Positions 42,653 to 42,653 of a DNA stretch of 42,653 nt are shown here, one piece after another. Source of the stretch: Streptosporangiaceae bacterium (GTDB lineage: Bacteria; Actinomycetota; Actinomycetes; Streptosporangiales; Streptosporangiaceae); contig JAICUO010000005.1 in the NCBI GenBank assembly GCA_025935815.1, forward strand, positions 1-42,653, given 5' to 3'. The position numbers and the translations under genes were made by a program. Position 1 is the first letter of the stretch; every line of letters starts with the position of its first letter. The notes below the pieces were generated by a model. The model ran no database searches, was not told where the DNA came from, and saw only the letters and a program-made list of their open reading frames with translations.

Positions 42653-42653
42653 C

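Overview
This is a high-GC (about 70% by eye) actinomycete chromosome segment. GTG and TTG starts, 4-nt stop/start overlaps, an F420-type luciferase-like enzyme, a DUF397/XRE pair, a TreT-type trehalose synthase and KstR-like operators all point that way. The DUF397/Scr1-type regulator pair favours Streptomycetales, Streptosporangiales or Pseudonocardiales over Mycobacterium, although the sterol genes are close in sequence and order to those of mycobacteria. Family assignments come from motif recognition and memory of family sequences; no database was searched.

Three blocks belong to sterol catabolism. (1) 2-1188: the end of an acyl-CoA dehydrogenase translationally coupled to an IpdF-like SDR (steroid C/D-ring, HIP-CoA branch). 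(2) 13340-15846: a divergent fadA5 (steroid thiolase)/cyp125 (sterol C26 monooxygenase) pair with two KstR-like operators between them. (3) 26652-37092: a side-chain block with a leftward DUF35 - ltp4 - ltp3 operon, a divergent acyl-CoA synthetase, a GPP34 protein, echA19, and a divergent fadD19 - nitronate monooxygenase-like - LLM oxidoreductase operon. Block 3 resembles the Rv3515c-Rv3523 region of M. tuberculosis, whose FadD19/Ltp3/Ltp4 act on C-24-branched (plant) sterol side chains. KstR-like palindromes occur in each of the divergent promoters of blocks 2 and 3. The ltp4 reading frame is broken by one in-frame TAG.

Between the sterol blocks lie ordinary accessory and housekeeping genes. 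At 1.4-13.3 kb: a MoxR AAA+/VWA pair, a lipoprotein, a DUF899 protein, TreT, a DDAH, an unrecognised helical protein, an alpha/beta hydrolase, a double-hotdog thioesterase, a frameshifted APH/fructosamine-kinase-like gene, a P-loop kinase and a tiny membrane protein. At 16.0-26.6 kb: a secreted RCC1-PASTA propeller, a DUF3089 lipoprotein, a GH13 enzyme, a LigD-like phosphoesterase-polymerase lacking a ligase domain, a hemolysin III/PAQR protein behind a repeat-rich promoter, a HIT protein, a methyltransferase, the DUF397/XRE pair facing an anti-sigma-type ATPase, and a small cysteine-rich protein.

The right end (37089-42653) is a leftward operon: Opp/Dpp permease-ATPase fusion (running off the window) - second ATPase - beta-lactamase-like serine hydrolase - HSL-type alpha/beta hydrolase - LacI regulator. 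It looks like an uptake-and-hydrolysis unit for a peptide- or ester-like substrate.

One pattern runs across the window: in-frame 15-bp (5-codon) tandem repeats expand linkers in three unrelated genes (four arrays), a 12-bp repeat array encodes twelve xAA(T/V) tetrapeptides in the GPP34 protein, and a 66-bp duplication doubled the DUF397 motif. Recent in-frame micro-duplication therefore seems common in this genome.
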